Below, piece by piece: positions 1-10,333 of a DNA stretch of 64,000 nucleotides. Location of the stretch: assembly GCF_000143415.4 (NCBI RefSeq), contig NW_003314322.1, forward strand, positions 437,213 to 501,212. The letters run 5' to 3'. Source of the stretch: Selaginella moellendorffii. Taxonomy: Eukaryota > Streptophyta > Lycopodiopsida > Selaginellales > Selaginellaceae. How positions within the stretch are numbered: the stretch's first letter is position 1; each line of letters starts with the position of its first letter. The notes under the pieces are model-generated. The model was given only the letters and a program-made list of their open reading frames with translations. It ran no database searches and was not told where the DNA came from. The translations under genes and the position numbers were made by a program.

Positions 1-1544
1 TTGGAGAAGCATGAATTTCTATTGTAAATATGCCCTTATTTAGCCAGAGAAGAATAACCTTTTACATGCCACAAATTCTCCCAAATCCAACACCAGAAAT
101 CACTTCTACTTATAGATCTAAATCTACAAACCCATGTCTAGAGAAATTGGGCTGAAAATCTAGACAAGAAAAGAGAAACTAAAATGTTCACTCAATTGAG
201 CCAAAAAACATTGTATCTCCTCAAATATTGCAAGGCTTGTACCTTGCTGGAAAGAAGAGTTTAAGACCTATCCAATGCACCTAAAATCAAGCAAAACTGC
301 TGCAAGTCAAACAAGAAATTGCTCCTAAAAGTCTATGGCTCAAAGAAAAAGAGGAAAATGATGCAATAGAAAGCATTGCATATCATGCCGGATTCACTAT
401 TTGTTGGGGGAACGAGGGGGCACCTCCCCCAATGCTTACTCAAACATGAAAAATGCTCCAATGCTCTTCACAAATGCCCCCTCCTCCCCTTTGGCCTTGT
501 GGGGCAAGGATTTTATATAACGAAGATAGGGAATATTTTGAAGATCAAAATAGACTCCTTTTTGGACTCATTCCTGACATTTCCATGTGTCATGACACTT
601 GCCATGTGTCAATCCTTCTTATATCCCTTTTTAGAGACTTATTCACCAATTACTTTGTTCAGAGTTTCACTCCTACTTTCGACCTTCTAAGTTGGAGCTT
701 TTGGTCAAAACATGTAATGCTTGTTAAACTTCTACTTTGACCATTATCATGTGGCTTCCTTTTAGGTCCACTTTAGGGCATAGGGATTTGTGTCTCACAC
801 AAGTAACTTCATAAACACATTTCTCATTATCATATGGATATAATATAAAAATCACAATGACTTAATCATCAACCGAGTAATACCATGAACAAGCCTATAT
901 TATTATTTCAAAAGTTTACGTGAGTATCAAGTGCCAACTTGATTTAATAAAATGCAATATAAATGCCACACCCCACCGATAAAAATTTATAACACTGAAC
1001 ACCACCAACTTTATTCACAACATGGACAAACTCATGCCACTCTCTATCCAACTAAACTCAAAATTAATCCAACACCAAACTACTAATTCACAACATCCAC
1101 ATTTCGCAATACTACACTCACAACAATGCTACTTTAAGTCTAGTAGCGTTGGGAAAAGGATTTGGCTTACAATATCACTGACCTGGCCAATTGAAGCAGT
1201 GCCCCATGTCCAGCCATAGTTAGGACCAAGGTACTTGTAGGTGGTTACCTGAAGTAGCTCATGTCTCTGACCACAGCAAAGGGCATGCTCTGTGATTTAT
1301 TAAGGTTGACACTGAGGGGCAGGGTTTTCAGTCGTTGCTAGTAGGTCATCCCGTGAATATGAGAGTGTGGGCTTCTAGAATATTTTGAAAGCATCCAAAA
1401 CTTCAAACAAGGCTTTTGATGAGAAGAACTAGCTAGAGGTATTTGGAGACATCCAATTAATGCTTGCAGTTGCAAGTGAACAAATTAAGTATATCTGTAC
1501 GGTAAAGTAAAACGATAAGAACCTCATTGTAAAATTAATAATAT
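1..1544. other. Gene-free AT-rich stretch with LTR remnant
   Basis: No convincing coding region is visible. The DNA is AT-rich, unlike the GC-richer genic DNA that starts at 1545. Positions 555-799 match the end of an LTR family found intact at 53409-55072. The short ORFs at 376-740 lie inside or next to that repeat and have no recognisable domain. Confidence 0.6.
555..799 (-). repeat. Truncated LTR of the 1.66-kb LTR family
   Basis: This segment aligns by eye to 54840-55072. Shared blocks include the stretch with GGAGCTTTTGGTC, the ATGTGGCTTCC/ACGTGGCACCC block and the terminal GATTT(T)GTGTCTCACA ending at 799. At 55072 the same end is the outer edge of an LTR followed by a tRNA-Met primer site. 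The orientation is therefore the same as that copy, i.e. the element reads on the minus strand. No second LTR or target duplication is visible. Confidence 0.6.
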
Positions 1545-3093
1545 CTATTTTCCACGTCTCTCTCTCACCTGATCTTTGCCTCTATTGCGCTCACGGTAAT
1601 CCCTCTCTTTGTACCTATCACTGTCATACCTTTCTCGGTAACTTCTACGTTGACCCTCGTCACTGCTGCGAGCGCCATTGTGATCTTCTTTGTTGCGTTT
1701 GTCCCTTCGAATCTCTACGTACCCTAGATCTTCTTTGTCCCAGCCAACGGTACCTAACGACTGACCTGGAGCTTCACCTTGTTTAGACTTGAGGCGAAAC
1801 TTTTTCTTGAGGTTGCCAAACTCGTCGTACATTTCACCGTCGTCCTGCGCGCAAGGTGACGTGTATAGAAAATGAGACGAAGCGTGCGTACCTCCTCCAA
1901 CTCTTTTCGCCGGCGTTTCGTCTCTTCAATTTCGGCTTCATCGAACTCTTTGTAGCCACCCGCGCGCCCTTCCCTGCCGCAGATGATAGGGGGAGTAAAG
2001 CACAAGGTTGACAAAATTTTACTTACCGGACACCACCTTCCGTGTGGCCTGGCTTGGTCGTGTTACAAATGTTGCACTTGGTCCGTTTGGCCCAGTTGGT
2101 ATTTCCACACCTAAGATACCAAACAAGGACAAACCGTGAGAATGAGGAGACGAGCAAAGCAGAGAGCTGACATTGGGCAACTCCAGTCATTTGGGCCGAA
2201 AATACTGCCGCGTCCACCACGGCCGGCGGAGTCGGCACCACGTCCTCTGCCACGCCCACCTCCACCCCCTCCACTCCCACTCGACGGCCGTGATGCGCCA
2301 CAGCGGTTGCAGGAGCCTCGAAACGCAAAGTTTATGTTCCCACAACTGGCAGACCAAGGCACGGCCAAAGGATAAGAAAGTAGCAAGGCAGCAAGCGCGC
2401 AGAGATGGATGCATAGCCACCTATACTTCCCATGCACAGAGACAGAGACAGAGACAGAGACAGAGAGAGAGAGCTGATTGAGCTGCTCACCAAGTTCAAC
2501 AGACCTTGGATTTGGACATGGCCAATCCCCTTCCTGTTGCCAGCATTTGGCGCTCGCAGCGGCGTCACCACCACGTCCACGTCCTCTGCCGCCATCAGCC
2601 GCCGCATCGGACGCGAGCTCGCCAGCGCCACCAAGCCCGTCACCCACCTCTGGGGCGGCAGGCGGCAGTGGTAGTGGAAGAGTGGGCTCCGCAAGCACCA
2701 GGAGTTGCTGCTCAGTGGCTGCGTCTCTCGCCTTGGACTCGGCAATGGAAACTCGAATCAAGTTCCCGTGGAACTCCTTGTTGTCAAACCATTCTACGGC
2801 GGCCGAGGCAGCATGTGGATCTTCGTAAGTGACAGTGGCATCCCCCTTGGGCTCATTGCTGGCCTTGTCACGGTATATCCAGATCTTGGGCCGTCCGTGC
2901 CGCTTGTCCTTCTGCACGCACCGCTACCGCTCAACTTAAAGAGGAAAAAAGCCCGTCCGCAATGCACTGTGCCTACCTTGATGACCCCAATCTGTCCAAA
3001 GTGCTCTGCCAGCAGCGCCTCATCGGTCCCGGCAGGCAGGTTACAGACGTAGACGGAGCTGGTCGCTTGCGGGCCTCCCCGGAGCCCGATCAT
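1545..3093 (-). CDS. TAF15/TAF15b-like RNA-binding protein (RRM + RanBP2 zinc fingers)
   Basis: Spliced minus-strand gene of the FET/TAF15 type, expected to act in the nucleus as a TFIID-associated or RNP RNA-binding protein. Exon 1 starts at ATG 3093 and carries the first half of an RRM (RNP2-like VYVCNLPAG). After a short intron, exon 2 (from 2911) completes the RRM with a KGDATVTYEDP RNP1-like segment. Glycine/arginine-rich spacers separate two RanBP2-type zinc fingers: DWPCPNPSCGNINF...CNRCG and DWSCPMCGNTNWAKRTKCNICN, the second assembled across an intron at about 2160/2110. The C-terminus is charged and RS/RD/RE-rich, with stop at 1545. An alternative in-frame ATG exists at 3123. The intron between exons 2 and 3 contains a GACAGA microsatellite. 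Confident family call; exact orthology (TAF15 versus TAF15b) not settled. Confidence 0.85.
2435..2472. repeat. (GACAGA)n / (GA)n microsatellite
   Basis: Short tandem repeat of GACAGA units running into GAGAGA. It lies inside an intron of the TAF15-like gene, between the two zinc-finger exons. The serine/valine-repeat ORFs crossing it on either strand are artefacts of the repeat. Confidence 0.85.
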
Positions 3094-3330
3094 GGTGCCG
3101 CGCCGCGCCGCGCCCCGCCCCACCCGCCGCTGCCCTAGGAGTGTCTCTAGGGTTCCTATCCCGTTTTGCTACTCAAGAAGATAAAACAACACTGTCTGCG
3201 GTGGTGCATCTTCTCCCCCCTCCGCGCTTTCTGTGTCTAGGTAGCTATAGCAAGACATGCCGTCAAGAAATGCCGTTTTGATTTAACTTGCTACCGCACT
3301 GTGCCGTGGGGGCTCAAGAAAGGTGGTGAC

Positions 3331-4095
3331 ATGCCTGAGAAAAATACAAAGGTTTGTTCCACAGTAGCTCTCCAACCTTTGTTGTGTAAATCTAAGCAGG
3401 CACATGGAGATGCAGCGGCTTTTTTCAATTCCAGTCTTCCAAGAAGGGTTGACATCCTTGTCCCAAATGCAACATTGCCACAAGAACCAAAGAACCCACG
3501 CAAAATGCTAGATGCCATCACTGCTTTGCTTCATGACGAAATCAAGACCAGGATTGTAAGTGGCTTTTAGTTGCCAAAGTAAGCATAGTATTGAGCGGGT
3601 GGCTGGAATTTCAGCATGAGCTGAATGCAACTATTGAGCCACGGTTTGGTAGCTTTGAGCGTGCTCTTAAGAGAGCAAGAAAGAAGATGGAGGCAAGTCG
3701 TGCTAATCCGCTCCGCTGGCAGTATTTATGTTGCAATCTTATCAGGCTCAGCTCAGTGGCGCGGAGAGACGCATCCGTCTTCTCGAGGACGTGCTCAATG
3801 TAACGTCAGTTGAGTGGTGGCGTCACTTGTCACTCTTCATGTTGCAGGAGCGGCTCCGTGGCACAGAAAAGAAGAGCGATGAGGGCGGTTCTCGCCGGCT
3901 TGATCATGAGCATCACCGTCGTGTAAGTTCGTTCTCTCTTACAGATATTGGTATGTTGGCACTTTGTGGGCAGAGAGAACTGAGTACCCCAGAGTTGATT
4001 GCAACGGTGCGGGCGCGGTGCAACAAGACCAACGAGGTAGTTCCATATTACACACGCAGAGGCTGATTATATGCTCCATGCAGCTGTTGGTTTGA
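3331..4095 (+). CDS. Unrecognised coiled-coil protein, multi-exon
   Basis: Four or five small exons can be joined by GT..AG introns of about 45-80 bp. Visible pieces are: a segment ending LLHDEIKTRI (to about 3555), a segment HELNATIEPRFGSFERALK (about 3618-3690), a heptad-rich segment SYQAQLSGAERRIRLLEDV (about 3733-3800), ERLRGTEKKSDEGG...HEHHRR (about 3849-3923), and a last piece STPELIATVRARCNKTNE (about 3980-4035) spliced to a short exon ending in TGA at 4093-4095. The product is charged and helical, with coiled-coil character. I do not recognise the family. The frame is open upstream of ATG 3331 to about 3241, so the start could lie in an upstream exon. It converges on SWC6, with only 32 bp between the two stop codons. 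Confidence 0.55.
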
Positions 4096-4127
4096 GGTGA
4101 CGGCGGGGGCAGCGGCGCTAGAGCGAG

Positions 4128-4821
4128 TCAGGTAACGAACTTTTGGCACCTGGTGTCATTGTGGACGGTTTGGCAGTGGCAGGAGCAGAAGCGAGCAGCG
4201 CAGCGTGGGCATGTGTAGTTTGCACTGTAGCCACACACCGCGCAAAAGTGACGCCTCGACGCCCGGCTTGGCGGCCCAACGCCAGCCCTCACGTACGACG
4301 GGACATGAGGCGGCAACGATTCCCCCAGGTTGGCCTAGCGAGAGAGAGCACGCCATGAGAGATTGAGGTGTGAGAGACACCCACCACATACCTCTTCAAG
4401 GAGGTCGAGGAACGACTTGGGCCCTTTGCTGGCACTCCTCTCCAACGCCAAGGATTGCCTCGTCTTGCGCTTGCTTCCTTTGGGTGGTCGCTTGTGGACG
4501 AACACTGGAGTGCGCAACATTGAGAGCGTGACAAGGGCAGGAGAGAGAGAGAGAGACCACCTGCATCGTCGTCGCCCATGAAGTCATCGTCGTGCTGAGC
4601 CTCGGAGGCAGCAGCCGCGACAGCATCCATTGCAACGTTGTCATTCTCGAGCGCGTCCAGGCGAGCTTGGATGGCCTATACACACATGGGATGAATGCCA
4701 AGGGGAGACTGACTACCTGTTGCCTGGCGTTTGGGTCGAGCAGAGCCTCCTCGAGCCTGACGCCAAGCTTCCGGATCCTGGTGGACGACCTGCGCGGAGT
4801 GGCCGCATCCTCGACCTCCAT
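4128..4821 (-). CDS. SWC6: SWC6 / ZNHIT1-like subunit of the SWR1 chromatin-remodelling complex
   Basis: SWC6 (SEF in Arabidopsis, ZNHIT1 in animals) is a small zf-HIT subunit of SWR1, which exchanges H2A for H2A.Z in the nucleus. The C-terminal exon carries the HIT zinc finger, with C-x2-C, C-x2-C, C-x3-C and H-x5-C pairs in FCAVCGYSANYTCPRCAARF...TRCQKFVT. It is preceded by the family signature LPPHVPSYVRAGVGPPSRAS. Upstream exons give an N-terminus with RRSSTRIRK, an acidic stretch and a KRKTRQ basic stretch followed by FLDLLEEANL. Introns are about 50-70 bp. The start ATG is at 4821 (a GTG lies directly before it). The gene is divergent from ThiM, with 20 bp between start codons, and converges on the coiled-coil gene at its 3' end. 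Confidence 0.88.
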
Positions 4822-4841
4822 CACAAGGAAACCCTAAGGCA
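4822..4841. promoter_or_regulatory. 20-bp gap between divergent start codons (SWC6 / ThiM)
   Basis: ATG of SWC6 (minus, 4821) and ATG of ThiM (plus, 4842) are separated by only 20 bp. Any normal 5' leader for one gene must overlap the coding DNA of the other. Transcription therefore has to start inside the neighbouring gene, or the real start codon of one gene is further in. No TATA-like box fits in the gap. Confidence 0.5.
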
Positions 4842-5734
4842 ATGGCCAGCTTCCGGGACTTGAGCCGGGCGTCGTGGGGCAGTGAGGCGTGGAAGGCGCT
4901 GATGCGGGTGCGCGATGCCGCTCCCGTGGTGCAGTGCATCACCGATTTCTCGGCGTCCATGGAGCTCATGGCTAGCGCTGTCATGGCGACTGGAGCAAGC
5001 CCGGCCATGGTGCATGCCGTGGAAGAGATCCGCGAGTTCACGGCCAGCCGGGCCAATGCCGTGTGCATCAACGTGGGAACGCTGTCGCCCGAGTGGCTCT
5101 TCTCCATGAAGGTGGCGGCTGCGCAGGCTGAGGAGCTCCAAAAGATATGGGTGCTGGATCCAGTGGGCGCTGGTGCCACCAAGTTTCGCACCGCCAAGTG
5201 CCTGGAGCTGATCAACCTGCGGCCCACCGTCATCCGGGGCAACCAGATGGAGATCATGGCCCTCGCCGGGGCCTCGGCGTCGCCCAACAAGGTAGAGCAA
5301 TAGCTAGCAGCATCTCGTAACTTGTCAAGTCTTCCCCCTAGGATGGCTCCAACCCCACCAGCGATGGCCTCGAGGCTGCCAAGGAGCTGGCGCGCATTTC
5401 TCAATCCATCGTCTGCGTGTCAGGAGCCATGGACCTGGTGACCGACGGCAAGCGCGTGCTGGGCGTGAGCAACGGCGTGCCCATGATGCACAAGATCACA
5501 GCATCCGGGAGTGCCATGACTGGCCTCATTGCGGCCTTCGTCTCCGTCCACCCGCCCCCCCGGGCCCTCGAGGCTGCTGCCTTCGCTCTCGCAATCTTTG
5601 GCCTCGCCGGCGAGCTGGGAATGGAGAAAGCCAGCGGCCCCGCCTCGCTCGCCATGCATCTCGTCGATGCACTTCACCAGCTCGCTTCCGAGGAGTCGCT
5701 GGTAACATCGCGCATCAAGATTGGCCAGATCTAG
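4842..5734 (+). CDS. THIM: Hydroxyethylthiazole kinase (ThiM)
   Basis: Phosphorylates 4-methyl-5-(2-hydroxyethyl)thiazole with ATP in thiamine salvage. There are two exons, 4842-5291 and 5342-5734, giving 280 residues, a normal length for the family. Family landmarks are: NAVCINVGTLS, the DPVGAGATKFR segment (substrate/Mg region), LRPTVIRGNQMEI and the C-terminal ATP-binding loop KITASGSAMTGLIAAF. In the usual family loop (GxGC) a cysteine stands where this protein has serine. No transit peptide is obvious, so it is probably cytosolic. It is divergent from SWC6 with 20 bp between starts and convergent with UPF3. Family call very secure. Confidence 0.93.
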
Positions 5735-6072
5735 CTGATCTCTCCTCTTCTAAAGAAAACCCACATATATAACTTATATAAAATCCACAGTCTCCGGCTC
5801 CTTCACATAGGTACAAGGAAAAGGCTGTGTTGCGTCCTCTATACATTTCACATGTACGTATGTACCTCTTCCTCTTTGCCTCCGTCTCCGAAAAATTGAA
5901 GGCCCGGCTGCCGGCGCGTCGCGTCGTCTCGCTTCAAAGCCCACTTTACCGATGGATCCAAGCTGCCTTCTCAGCCGGCCTCGCACCCGGCTCATCACAG
6001 CAGCACCGCATGCATGCTGGTTGTCCGCCCGTTTGTGAGTTAGATAGTACACTCATCCTGCAGTGCACTCAA
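5735..6072. other. Intergenic, convergent 3' ends of ThiM and UPF3
   Basis: About 340 bp between the ThiM stop and the inferred UPF3 stop. A plus-strand ORF (5827-6264) runs through it but crosses UPF3 exons antisense and has no recognisable domain. Nothing else is seen. Confidence 0.5.
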
Positions 6073-8060
6073 TCAGGTGCCCACACGACAAGCAGGCAGG
6101 CGTGGCTTACCTGTTTTCTGAACCGCAACCCACACCTGCTTCTGCACGTAGCACCAAGAACAAGAATGAGCCTTTGGCACCGACATAGAACCCTACCTCT
6201 GTGCAGCCGAAGGGTGTTGACGCTGCACCTCCCCTCTTGGCAGCCACATGCTCAGAGTCTCTAGGACCCTTCCGACGAAATGCACCTGATGAAGCAAAGC
6301 CAGCGAGTTAAACAAATCAAACCACCGGCTAAGGCTTGTCTACCGTTTTCAACAGCACCATTTCTCCCGTCCGTCTCGTTGTCAAGGTCGCTTCCCAGCC
6401 GGGGCCTGGTGTCGCACTTTACATCTCCAGGATCACCCTCTGCACGTGTGCGGAGCGTGATAAACAAGCAAGATGAAGATCTCAACGTCTCACCAGAATC
6501 CATGGAATCCAGGCGTCGACGAGGGGTCCAAACAGGACGGTCAGGCCGATCCTTATTTCTCAGCCTCCGACCATCCGTTGTTGCGCTAGAATCTGCTTCC
6601 GCCACGGATTGCCTCGCAGCCTGCAACTTGGACGCCCTGTAGCCCGAATGCTTGTACGTTGAAGGCGACTGCCCAGGAGATACCGGGGGGCGCCCACGTG
6701 AATTGTATCCGGAATCCTGCAAGGCTTGCTCTCAAAACCCACTGCAGGAAGACAAGACAGCTTACAGTCTTGTCCTTGATCGGCCTACGGGTGTGTCTTA
6801 GCGCATCTGAGTCCACCGGCTTGGGATCACCCTCGCCTGCACGTGAAGAATGTTAACAAAGATCTCAGTAACTCCGCTTCAACCTGCTGGTGTTTCATCT
6901 GCCTCTTTATAATGACCATTCTCGTCCCCTGCTTCGCGGTTCTGCTTCTTTTCCTTGAACTCCCGTTTCTTGTGTTCCCGGCGCACATACGTGGGGGAAT
7001 CTTTGGCATCTGCTGGCGGCTGAAAGCACACCCGTAAGTCACAGACGTAATTGCACAAGCGGCAATCATTACCACAGCCTTTCCCTTATCACCACGCTTC
7101 TGGATGACGAAGCCCGAAGGTGGAGGCCCCATGATAGAACCAGCGCGAAATCCTGCTTTTGCTGCTCTCTGTGCATGAAGTGTAAGAGTGTCCGCTAAAG
7201 CAGATCAATGCAATCTCTACCTGGGCAGACTTGGCTGCTCGTTTCTGGCGGACATACTCCATCAAGGGCGTAACTATAACACCTTCTCTGGACGAGCCTG
7301 GGAACAAAAGGCACGGTATAGTGTTCGCATGAGAATCACATGAAGAAACCTGGCCTTTCCAGCTGGACATCGGCACTCGGCAGAAGCTCGGCTGCTTTAC
7401 CCAACGTGTCCACAAACTCCAAGTAATCCGGGTCTGTCCAGCAGTGTCGCAACACAAATGCCTTGTCAATCGAAAGGTGAGGTACCTCTCAGGATGCTTC
7501 CTTCGCGACCGTCCTTCTTCACTCGCAAATCCGGCACGCGTTGGTAGGGTGCGTACTCCACCATGGCTTTATACTGCGAGCCTGCAAGCTTGACCATTTG
7601 GTAAGACCGTGAAAAGGAGGCGCCCCCACCTTTCTCGTTCACAAAGACATGTCCATGGAAATCCTCATGGAAAGCAAGCACGTCCTCTGGCCTCTCGAAC
7701 TCGATATAGGCGCGAGAGTGGATTTGGTTTCTGTGGCTGCAAAAGAAAGGAGGAACCTCTAAACCAGCTCAAGGGAGAAAGCAAACGCGGAATTGGGACT
7801 CACGTCGATTTCCCAGGCCGGAACAGCATCCACAGGTAAGGCCTGGCAAACCTGGTTTGGATCCGAGACACCAAGGCGTCTTCCGAGAGTGTGGGAGGCA
7901 GGCGGCGGACCACAACCTTGGTTCGCGACAGGGGATCCCTCATCGCACACACGCTACTGCTCTGCCACTCTTGCTGCTTGGCTAGCAGTGATGAGTAAGC
8001 TCCCGCCGCCGCATACGCTCCCTTGGCCTGCCACTGCTTCTTGTCGCGCTCCCGACCCAT
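6073..8060 (-). CDS. UPF3: UPF3 nonsense-mediated decay factor
   Basis: UPF3 links exon-junction complexes to UPF2/UPF1 in nonsense-mediated mRNA decay. The first exon begins at ATG 8060 and reaches the Smg4/UPF3 RNP-like domain with TKVVVRRLPPTLSEDALVSR and YLWMLFRPGK. Later exons give RAYIEFERPEDVLAFHEDFHG, VEYAPYQRVPDLRVKKDGREG, and DYLEFVDTLGKAAELLPSAE, followed by a basic central region. Further downstream is NKDRPDRPVWTPRRR, the C-terminal motif typical of plant UPF3. I extend the gene past the ORF ending at 6261 by two short exons. These encode a GAFRRKGPRDSEH stretch and a final KQVWVAVQKTG, which resembles the plant UPF3 tail, with stop at 6073. The last two exons are inferred from splice signals. 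Introns are about 50-60 bp. Confidence 0.85.
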
Positions 8061-8160
8061 CCTTCGGCGGCATCGTCCCGCTCCAAAACCCTAGCCCTTC
8101 CCCTACACTCTCAAACCCTAATCCCCTACTTTTATCTTTTGCGAGTCGAACCCTTTGTTT

Positions 8161-10193
8161 CTACACAACAACGTTTATCTCCCCGATTATATTGACGAGC
8201 CTGCCGCTGTAGAGGCGGGACAGGGCCTCCTCCACGCTGCGCTTGAGCTCTCGCGTCTTGGAGACGAGCTCTTCCTGATGCCAACCCATGCACACGCACA
8301 AGCACGGTCAGATTCTCGTGTGTGAGCCGCCGGAGCGGCACCTACCTGCTTGGGCCATGACGACGACAAAGCGTTCCGAAGCTCCACCTTCTTGTGCTCT
8401 ACATCCCTCAAGCTGTTGAGACACTTGGCCTCGCTCTGTTTCTTCTCCTTGAGTGACGCCTCTAGCCTGTCCACAAACCTGCAAAGCAAATCCAAGCAAG
8501 CCGTCGCCCACAAAATACGCGCTACCCGTACCTCTCCGACGTTAACATGAGCACCAAGTCTCTCGTCCTGCTGCTCGTCACCAAGTCCAGCGCTACGGAG
8601 ATGTCGCCCCCCATTTCTTTCAAGACCTGGGAGCTGTATTGCGGTAAAGACGCCGAGGCAACTGCCTGTATCTGGCTCTGCAGTGCTGCTGTCGCACTGT
8701 TGTCCAGCTCCTCCACTCTCTGAACAAGAAATGCTCTCACCTGCAAAACAAAGCAAAGCTTTTGCACGTTAATACACGAGAAACAAGCCAAGGGGCTCAC
8801 CTCAAGGAGATCACTCAGAAGATTGTTTCGATACTGGGAGTCCACCAGGCGACAAAACGGAGCAAGAGAAGAGCCATAGCCTTGGACTGCCGAACCAGCC
8901 TTTTCGAATCCCAATGGATCCTCGTGACCTTCAGCACCCTGTTCCACGTCAATATCCCACACGATTCCCGCGCTCTCCTCGTTGTCGTCACACTTGGACT
9001 CCACTAGCCTTGTGTCGGCCAGATCTATATCCCATTGTATCTCGTCAGTTTCCAGCTGAGTAGCAGCCTCAGGTAGCTGGCCACACTGGACGCCTTGTGC
9101 GCCAGGCACTCCTGCTGCAGGATCAGTGTTATCATGGGGAGGAAAGTCGGTCCCGACCTCCAACGGAGTGTCCCGAACATCCTTCAAAGCTGCCAGAAGG
9201 ACCGAGCCTTGAACCTGCAAGGGCGGCGGCGAAATGAGAAGAGCAAGCGTTGCAAGCGCTTTTCACCTGAGCGTGCGTGTGAGCAAACGAGGCATAGACC
9301 TCATAGAGGTGCACGGCGTCATCAACTCTGCGACGACAAAGGATGTCCTTGAGAGTGGAGAGAATCCCAGGCAAAGAGCTGACGCTGGCCAAGAGCTCGC
9401 TCCTCACGTTCACTCCCTGGCACATCGAATGTCAGCCACAAGCGAGGGCGGCGGGAACACAAGTTACTGCGATGCCAAGCTCCCGGCAGGCGTGTTGGTA
9501 CTTGGAAGCCGATGCAAGGGCATTGCGCTTGAACTCGGCCTCTTTACGCTCCAGGTCTGCCAGCTGCTGTTGCAGCCTGGCGATCTGCTTCTTTACAAAG
9601 GGGCTGCGACGCAAGTCAGTGGTGGAGCAAAGCTGCTGAGGCTTACATGTCGTAATTCACGTTGTGGAGCATGAGTTGCGCGGCCTCGCCCAGATAGAGA
9701 TTGTCTTTCTCGTAAGCATGCACAATGGCGTCCCATTCCCTCTGCGTGGAAGGTGAGAAGTGTAGCTAGAGTGCATTCCCATACCCCTGGACCGGACGCG
9801 GCTAGCCGGGCAAAGACACCCTTGTCTGGTTGGGCGGCGCTTGTGCTGAGGGCGATGTCCCGGATCCTGCGTGCTTCCAGGTATCCCACAGCTGCCATGC
9901 CACCGAGGAGAGAGCCTGTCAAAGGGCGGGGGGGAGTGCGACGGATATACTCACACTCTGGGCTCAAGCTCAGCAGCCATGGGTCGCCCTGCTTGGGCAG
10001 GCGAGCAAACGCCGGGGCGATTCTGGCACGGACCTGCGCGAGTTTCTTCCTCCACTCGCCATGCATCCAGCGGCGATCAACGAGCCAATCTGCGCGCGCA
10101 GCCAGCTAGTGGGTCAAGCAGAGGGCTCAGAGCGTACGCACCCGCTAGCTTGGCGTAGGCGATGTCAATGGGCAGCTCGCGCGATCCATCCAT
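8161..10193 (-). CDS. C53: CDK5RAP3 / C53 (UFM1 ligase-complex adaptor, ER-phagy receptor)
   Basis: C53 forms the UFM1 E3 complex with UFL1 and DDRGK1 at the ER and acts as an ER-phagy receptor. The start ATG 10193 opens with [19 protein letters not shown], the family N-terminus. Next come a helical region including [19 protein letters not shown] and [20 protein letters not shown] low-complexity acidic linker of about 9000-9130 follows. The C-terminal helical domain ends [16 protein letters not shown], with stop at 8161. The linker contains two W-D-I motifs (EIQWDIDL and GIVWDIDV). These match the shuffled ATG8/UFM1-interacting motif of C53 proteins (I/V-x-W-D/G-I type). About ten exons with introns of about 50-70 bp. 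It is head-to-head with CUL4 (140 bp) and 100 bp upstream of UPF3 on the same strand. Confidence 0.88.
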
Positions 10194-10333
10194 CCCTGCT
10201 TGCCTTGCCCTAGGCCTAGGTGTAAGGGGAGGGGGGGGTCCTGTTTTTAGGGTTGCGCAGGAATGCGGGGGCGAGCTGCAAGGGCAGGGCGGACACTTCT
10301 CGGTAGCTGAGACCGGCGGGCTGCCCAGTTTCA
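10194..10333. promoter_or_regulatory. Divergent intergenic region C53 / CUL4
   Basis: Only 140 bp separate the start codons of C53 (-) and cullin-4 (+). The sequence has a G-run (GGGGAGGGGGGG at about 10226-10238) and telo-box-like TAGGGTT at 10249-10255 (reading TTTTTAGGGTTGCG). Telo-boxes are common in promoters of plant housekeeping genes. It presumably works as a bidirectional promoter. Confidence 0.5.

Noticed and set aside
4676-5404. 242-codon minus-strand ORF
   Set aside because: Shadow of ThiM and SWC6 exons; no domain, and it crosses a ThiM intron.
5827-6264. 145-codon plus-strand ORF between ThiM and UPF3
   Set aside because: Antisense to the last UPF3 exons (KQVWVAVQK and GAFRRKGPRDSEH), which fit splice signals and family tail sequence.
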